Shown: positions 15,320-19,522 of the stretch, piece by piece
Position numbering within the stretch: the stretch's first letter is position 1
How the letters are laid out: every line of letters begins with the position of its first letter
Assembly (NCBI GenBank): GCA_035352715.1
Contig: DAOPYE010000045.1
Span: 1 to 19,522 of the forward strand
Origin: DAOPYE01 sp035352715
GTDB taxonomy: Bacteria > Acidobacteriota > Holophagae > Holophagales > Holophagaceae
Direction of reading: 5' to 3'
DNA: 19,522 bases
Translations under genes and position numbers: made by a program
The notes under the pieces: generated by a model
The model's input: the letters and a program-made list of their open reading frames with translations, nothing else
Told to the model about the DNA's origin: nothing
The model's database searches: none

Positions 15320-17035
15320 GTGAAGGTCATCGTGGCAAAGACGGCGGGCTTTTGCTGGGGGGTCCGGCGCGCCATGGACGCCGTGCTGGAGGCCTCGGCC
15401 CGCAGCAACGGAAAGCTGCAGACGCTGGGGCCGCTCATCCACAATCCCCAGGCCCTGGATCTGATCGAGCGCCGCGGGGTCAGCATCGCGCAGTCCCTGG
15501 AGGCGGTGGAGGACGGCATCGTGGTGATTCGCGCCCACGGGATCCCCATCCAGGATCTTCGGAAGCTCCGGGAAAGGCAGCAGAACGGGGGATTGGAGAT
15601 CGTCAACGCGACCTGTCCCGAGGTGGCCAAGGTCCATAGTCGCATCAAGAAGTTCAGCCCCAGGGGCTACTTCACCATCATCCTGGGCACGCGGGGACAC
15701 GCCGAGAGCACGGCCCATCAGAGCTTCGCCGAACACGGTTCCGTGATCATCTCCACGGTGGAGGAGGCCCGCGCCCTTCCGGATGAGCAACTGGAGAAGG
15801 TGCTGGTCGTGGCTCAGACCACCTTCACGCTGAAGGATTTTGGCGAGATCTGCGCGGTCCTGAAGGAGCGCGCGAAGGACATCATCATTGAGAACACCAT
15901 CTGCCAGGACACCTGGACGCGCCAGAGCGAGGCGGCCGAGCTCGCCAAGTCCGTGGATGCGGTGGTGGTGGTGGGAGGGAAGAACTCCAGCAACACGAAG
16001 CACCTCGCCGAGCTGGCCCACCACTGCGGCAAGCCCGTGCAATTCGTGGAGACGGCGCAGGAGCTAGACGTGGTCGCGCTGCAGGATTTCGATGCGGTCG
16101 GCGTTCTGGCTGGCGCTTCGACGCCGACCTGGCTGGTGGATGACGTGGTGGCGGTGCTTGAGCAGGGGGGGCGTGGACCCGGACGGACCACCCAGCTGCT
16201 GCGGGCGCTGTTCGCAAGTCCTCTGCTGCTGGCCATTGGGGCGGCCTTCATGACCAGCGGCGTGCACCGGCTGCTCTCGCTGCCTCACAACCTGAACTAC
16301 GCCGCCGTGGTGGGCACATACGTCATGGCCATGTTCATGTTGAACCAGCTGCTGGACCCCGCGGGGCTGCGGGGTCAGGGGGCATCCCAGAAACGCTCGC
16401 TGGAGCGCAACCGTCGCCTGATCATTGCGGTGGGTTCCATCTGTCTGGCTGTCTCCCTGGGGCTTGCGGCGCTGCTCGGATGGGGCTCCGTGCTCATGGT
16501 GCTGATCGCTTCCGCCCTGGGGCTCACTTACAAGCGGGGCTTCCGGATCGGAAGGCGGACCCTGAGCCTGAAAGCCATTCCGGCGTCCAAGGACATCCTG
16601 GTGTCCACGGCGCTGGCGGTGCTGGCCGTGGCGGTGCCCCTGTGGCACTACGACTGGGCCTGGAGTCCCCGCGCATGGTCCGGCGTGCTGCTCGTGGCGG
16701 CGCTGGTTTTCGCGCGCACCACCATCCACGATCTTCACGAGATGCAGAAAGATCAGATCTTGGGGAAAGAGACGCTTCCGATCCTGATTGGGCGCAGGGC
16801 GACGAAGATCGTCATGATCTCGCTGCTGGTCTGCTCGTGGGTGGCGGTGATGCTTTTCTCCAGCTTTGCCGTCTTCCATCATCCGGTCCTGGCGGTCCTG
16901 CTGCTGACCTGCTCCACGGCCTATCCCATCCTGCACCTGTGGCTGTTCCATGAACGGTTTTCCGTGGGCCAGCGCGGGTTTCGGCCTCCGATGGAGCTGG
17001 CTTTCTACCTGCTCGGCCTGCTGGTGGCGGTCTAG
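15320..17035 (+). CDS. ispH: IspH (HMBPP reductase) fused to a UbiA-type prenyltransferase membrane domain
   Basis: Residues 1 to about 283 are a full IspH, the [4Fe-4S] enzyme that reduces HMBPP to IPP and DMAPP. They show GFCWGVRRA (Cys12), IHNPQ (His41), AHGIP, NATCPEVAKVH (Cys99), RGHAES (Glu129), QTT, ENTICQDTWTRQ (Cys195), KNSSNTKHL and AGASTPTWL. Residues about 295-571 carry some eight hydrophobic segments and UbiA-like features: LNQLLDPAGLRG (342-352, a degenerate NxxxDxxxD, last Asp replaced), GLTYKRGF, IPASKDILV, and HDLHEMQKDQILGKETLPILIG (470-491, matching the second Asp-rich motif). The frame is continuous with no stop or shift between the parts. The GTG start lies after a GGGGG ribosome site. 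The substrate of the membrane half is unknown. Confidence 0.93.
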   Translation: MKVIVAKTAGFCWGVRRAMDAVLEASARSNGKLQTLGPLIHNPQALDLIERRGVSIAQSLEAVEDGIVVIRAHGIPIQDLRKLRERQQNGGLEIVNATCPEVAKVHSRIKKFSPRGYFTIILGTRGHAESTAHQSFAEHGSVIISTVEEARALPDEQLEKVLVVAQTTFTLKDFGEICAVLKERAKDIIIENTICQDTWTRQSEAAELAKSVDAVVVVGGKNSSNTKHLAELAHHCGKPVQFVETAQELDVVALQDFDAVGVLAGASTPTWLVDDVVAVLEQGGRGPGRTTQLLRALFASPLLLAIGAAFMTSGVHRLLSLPHNLNYAAVVGTYVMAMFMLNQLLDPAGLRGQGASQKRSLERNRRLIIAVGSICLAVSLGLAALLGWGSVLMVLIASALGLTYKRGFRIGRRTLSLKAIPASKDILVSTALAVLAVAVPLWHYDWAWSPRAWSGVLLVAALVFARTTIHDLHEMQKDQILGKETLPILIGRRATKIVMISLLVCSWVAVMLFSSFAVFHHPVLAVLLLTCSTAYPILHLWLFHERFSVGQRGFRPPMELAFYLLGLLVAV

Positions 17036-17044
17036 ACTGACGGG

Positions 17045-18610
17045 ATGTCCTCTTCGCGCTTCATCGTCCTTGCCCGCCGCTTGAGCCTTCTGTTCGGCCT
17101 GTTCCTGATGGGGCTGGCTTGGCATTGGCGCCACGGACAGCGGATCGGGCGCGTTGAGTTGCGCCCTGGTGAGACCACCTCTGTCCTGCATCGCGCATCG
17201 TCGGAGGCACCGCGATCCGGCGAGATCACGCTTCCCTTCCAGGTCTGTCTGCGTCGTTTCGATCTCGCGCCCGCAAACCCGGCCTACCGGCTTTACGCCT
17301 ATGTTCATCCCGATGGACGGGGCGGCTTCGAACCCAAGCCGCAGGCCCTATCCGTGAAGGAAGGGCAGTCGCTGAAGCTGGCGGATGATGTGCGGCTGGA
17401 GGTCGAGCGGCTCATTCCCGACGCCCTGGATCAGAGCAGGCTTCAGGAGAATCCCAAGGGGGCCGTCAACCCCGTGATGGGCGTCCTGCTGGGATTGGGC
17501 GTGCCAGAGCCGCTGATGGGGCGGCTGGCTGCGCGGGATCCGGAGCGCTGCCGCCAGGACGAGCCGGGCGGGCGTTTTGCCGTGCTGTTCCGCGAGGGGA
17601 TGTCACCGCAGGGGCTTGCGCTCCTGAAGCCCCAGGCTCCCAGGCTGGAGCGGCTGGTGGTCCTCTGGCGCGGGCAGTCGCTGGAGCGGCCGGTTCGCAT
17701 GGGGGATCGCTGGATGCTGCCGGGGCTCACGCTTCGCACCACGAAGCTGTATCCCGATTTCGCCGTGCGCCAGGGTGGTGGCGATCCTGAAGCCTACACA
17801 CGGTCCTCGGAACCCCGGGAACCATGGCTGGAAGTGGTGCTGGAGCGGCCCGGAGCGGCTGATCGCAAGCTGCTGCTCAGCGCGCGGGATCCCGAATCCT
17901 CCGATCGCCTGAACGCCCCGAACCTGCCGGCGGGCATGGTGATCCGCTATCAGCGAGTGGATGAGGAAACCCAGCGGCGTTTCGTCGTCTTCACACTCTC
18001 CGATCGGATGGCGCGGCTCGTGGATTCGGGCCGCGTGGTGCGCCAGGAGCCCTGGGTGTTGGAGCGCCCATTTGTGCTTGAGCGCGGCCTTTCGGTGACC
18101 CCGATCGCGTTGATGGAGCATGCGGAATTCCTTCCGGACTTTGCCCCGAATCCCAACCCGGCGCCAGATGCCGCTCGTGCGGGGCGCATCCAGCATCCGG
18201 TCATCCGTGTGCGTCTTCAGAATGATCACGGGGCGGATGGCGGCTGGCTGGAAGCCGCGGGGACGGCCGGGGTTCCCACTGCGGCGACCTTCCTGGGGGG
18301 GCGCGTGGCGCTGGTCTACCGGGCCGAGGATCCCAGACCCGAGGATTGTCGGGGCGATATCGCCCTCCTCGATGCCGCCGGGCGGACCTTGGCCCAAGGG
18401 CCGATCCGTCGGGATCGATGGCTGATCCATGGGGGATACGTCTTCGGGGTGGACGCAGATATAGCGGATGACCCTGCCGCACTGGCGCTTGCCGTGGGCG
18501 CGCGACCCTGGCTGTGGGTCTGGCTGCTGGTTGCAGGCGGGACCCTTGTGGCCGCTGCCTCGGGATGGGAGTTGGCTCGGTGGAGGCGCCGACGGGTGGA
18601 TGCCTCCTGA
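17045..18610 (+). CDS. Membrane-anchored protein of unknown function, loosely ResB-like
   Basis: A 521-residue protein not firmly recognised. Residues 10-27 form an N-terminal membrane helix, followed by about 460 residues probably outside the cytoplasm, and a second helix near 492-512 (WLWVWLLVAGGTLVAAA) with an Arg-rich cytoplasmic end (WRRRR). The pattern of GETTSV, ITLPFQVCLRRF with a following strand-rich stretch, and the final GYVFGVDADIADDP before the last helix recall ResB-like cytochrome c assembly proteins, but ResB usually has three N-terminal helices, so this is a weak analogy. It starts 9 nt after the IspH-UbiA stop without a strong ribosome site, so it is probably co-transcribed and translationally coupled. 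Confidence 0.8.
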   Translation: MSSSRFIVLARRLSLLFGLFLMGLAWHWRHGQRIGRVELRPGETTSVLHRASSEAPRSGEITLPFQVCLRRFDLAPANPAYRLYAYVHPDGRGGFEPKPQALSVKEGQSLKLADDVRLEVERLIPDALDQSRLQENPKGAVNPVMGVLLGLGVPEPLMGRLAARDPERCRQDEPGGRFAVLFREGMSPQGLALLKPQAPRLERLVVLWRGQSLERPVRMGDRWMLPGLTLRTTKLYPDFAVRQGGGDPEAYTRSSEPREPWLEVVLERPGAADRKLLLSARDPESSDRLNAPNLPAGMVIRYQRVDEETQRRFVVFTLSDRMARLVDSGRVVRQEPWVLERPFVLERGLSVTPIALMEHAEFLPDFAPNPNPAPDAARAGRIQHPVIRVRLQNDHGADGGWLEAAGTAGVPTAATFLGGRVALVYRAEDPRPEDCRGDIALLDAAGRTLAQGPIRRDRWLIHGGYVFGVDADIADDPAALALAVGARPWLWVWLLVAGGTLVAAASGWELARWRRRRVDAS

Positions 18611-18732
18611 CGACGGGCAATTGGACCTCGATCTGATCTTTTGAGGTCTGGTGAGCAGAAGATCCCGGTATTCTCTTGATGCCGTTCGTTTCATTCATCA
18701 AGAGTTCGCACTGCCACTGCTGGCGCGGGAAT

Positions 18733-19522
18733 ATGGATCACCTTCCTTTCGTGACGAAGCTGCTGCACGGGATGCCGTGGGTGCTGCTGGGCGCTGGTCT
18801 CATGCTGGCGGCGCTCTACCGTCCCCTGTCGAAGGCGCGGAACCGGGTGGTGGATGCCGCCCGTCGCGCGAACGCCAAGCTGCGGGAAGAGGAGTCGCGC
18901 TTCCGCGCCATGACGCGCGCGATGCCCGATCTGGTGATGGTGCTGGACGAGGATGGCCGCTACCTGGATCTGCACACGATTGACGAAGGGCGCCTGGCGC
19001 AGCCCCGGTCGGCCATGCTGGGGCGAACGGCTTCCGAGTGTCTGCCTCCCGAATCCGCGCGCTTCATCCAAGACACCGTCACGCGGGCGCTCCAAAGCCC
19101 GGAGGTGTTGACGGTGGAATACCCTCTGGATGTCCAGGCCGGCAATCTATGGCTGGAGGCTCGCGTGGCGGCCATGGATCAGGCCATCAATGGCAAGCGA
19201 TGCGTCGTCTGGGTCAGCCGGAACATCACCGCCCGGCGCAAACAGGAGGAATACCTGCGGCAATCCCAGAAGCTGGAGAGCCTGGGCGTCCTGGCGGGTG
19301 GAGTCGCGCATGATTTCAATAACCTGCTGATGACCATGCAGGGAAACATCAACCTCGCCCAGATGCACTTGAGCCCGGATTCCCAGCTGTTCAAGTATTT
19401 CTCGAAGACCGAAACCGCCATTCGGAAGGCTTCGGAGCTTGCCTCGCAGATGCTCGCCTATTCCGGTCAGGCCGAACTCAATATGCAGGATCTGGATCTC
19501 AATCAACTGGTGGAGGACATGG
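18733..19522 (+). CDS. PAS-domain sensor histidine kinase (3' truncated)
   Basis: The first 263 residues of a two-component sensor; the reading frame runs off the window end. A membrane helix near 14-30 is followed by a coiled linker with REEESRFRAM, a PAS domain (about 55-165, PDLVMVLDEDGRYLDL, CVVWVSRNITARR), and the HisKA domain with GVLAGGVAHDFNNLL, whose His193 is the phosphorylation site. This H-box type is common in hybrid and NtrB-like kinases that often carry a C-terminal receiver, which would lie outside the window. An in-frame ATG 18 codons earlier (18679) is possible; neither start has a strong ribosome site, and 18733 is chosen because it places the membrane helix near the N-terminus. 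Its signal is unknown. Confidence 0.88.
   Translation, partial: MDHLPFVTKLLHGMPWVLLGAGLMLAALYRPLSKARNRVVDAARRANAKLREEESRFRAMTRAMPDLVMVLDEDGRYLDLHTIDEGRLAQPRSAMLGRTASECLPPESARFIQDTVTRALQSPEVLTVEYPLDVQAGNLWLEARVAAMDQAINGKRCVVWVSRNITARRKQEEYLRQSQKLESLGVLAGGVAHDFNNLLMTMQGNINLAQMHLSPDSQLFKYFSKTETAIRKASELASQMLAYSGQAELNMQDLDLNQLVEDM

Noticed and set aside
15170..16042. Minus-strand N-terminal extension of the RsbW-like protein
   Set aside because: Antisense to the conserved IspH domain and unlike any regulator domain.
18621..18651. GACCTC / GAGGTC hairpin after the 521-residue protein gene as a terminator
   Set aside because: Six-base stem with a 13-nt loop and no T-tract; too weak to call.

Overview
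The window is about 19.5 kb of densely coding, GC-rich bacterial DNA with tiny intergenic gaps, a Gram-negative cell-envelope pair (ExbD/TolR plus TolA/TonB-like), a type IV pilus motor paralogue and the MEP isoprenoid pathway enzyme IspH. The gene set and protein style suggest a Gram-negative such as an Acidobacteriota of the Holophagae group (Geothrix/Holophaga-like). That placement is an impression from the proteins and no marker gene here proves it.

Layout. (1) 1-959, plus strand: 3' part of coaBC (coenzyme A synthesis), cut by the window start. (2) 990-8760, minus strand: a complete tryptophan operon read right to left, trpL-trpE-trpG-trpD-trpC-trpF-trpB-trpA, with a DAHP synthase gene (aroF) as its last gene. 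The genes are coupled by 4-nt ATGA overlaps, a 19-nt overlap or gaps of 2-16 nt. The operon starts with a leader not marked as a gene elsewhere: a 21-codon peptide with three consecutive Trp codons, an antiterminator pairing and a perfect 13-bp terminator hairpin. This is a classical ribosome-mediated transcription attenuator. (3) 8765-10216, minus: a PilT-like ATPase with an extra N-terminal domain and altered catalytic boxes. (4) 10279-13354, minus: a secreted GH27 alpha-galactosidase and a stand-alone TrpB2-type tryptophan synthase beta chain, each followed by its own intrinsic terminator. (5) 13495-14732, plus: an ExbD/TolR gene and a TolA/TonB-like gene, with no TolQ/ExbB partner in view. 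(6) 14714-15169, minus: an RsbW-type anti-sigma/ATPase protein, overlapping the previous gene tail to tail. (7) 15320-18610, plus: an IspH enzyme fused to a UbiA-type prenyltransferase membrane domain, followed 9 nt later by a membrane-anchored protein of unknown function with a loose ResB-like layout. (8) 18733-end, plus: N-terminal half of a PAS-domain sensor histidine kinase, cut by the window end.

How it works together. AroF makes the first shikimate intermediate and TrpE/G/D/C/F/B/A take chorismate to tryptophan, so one transcript controls pathway entry and the Trp branch, gated by charged tRNA-Trp through the leader. TrpB2 is a second beta subunit outside the operon and may salvage indole. 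The most unusual items are the IspH-UbiA fusion, the fully readable trp attenuator, and the degenerate PilT paralogue. No rRNA, tRNA, CRISPR array, insertion sequence or gene-free stretch above 300 bases was seen.
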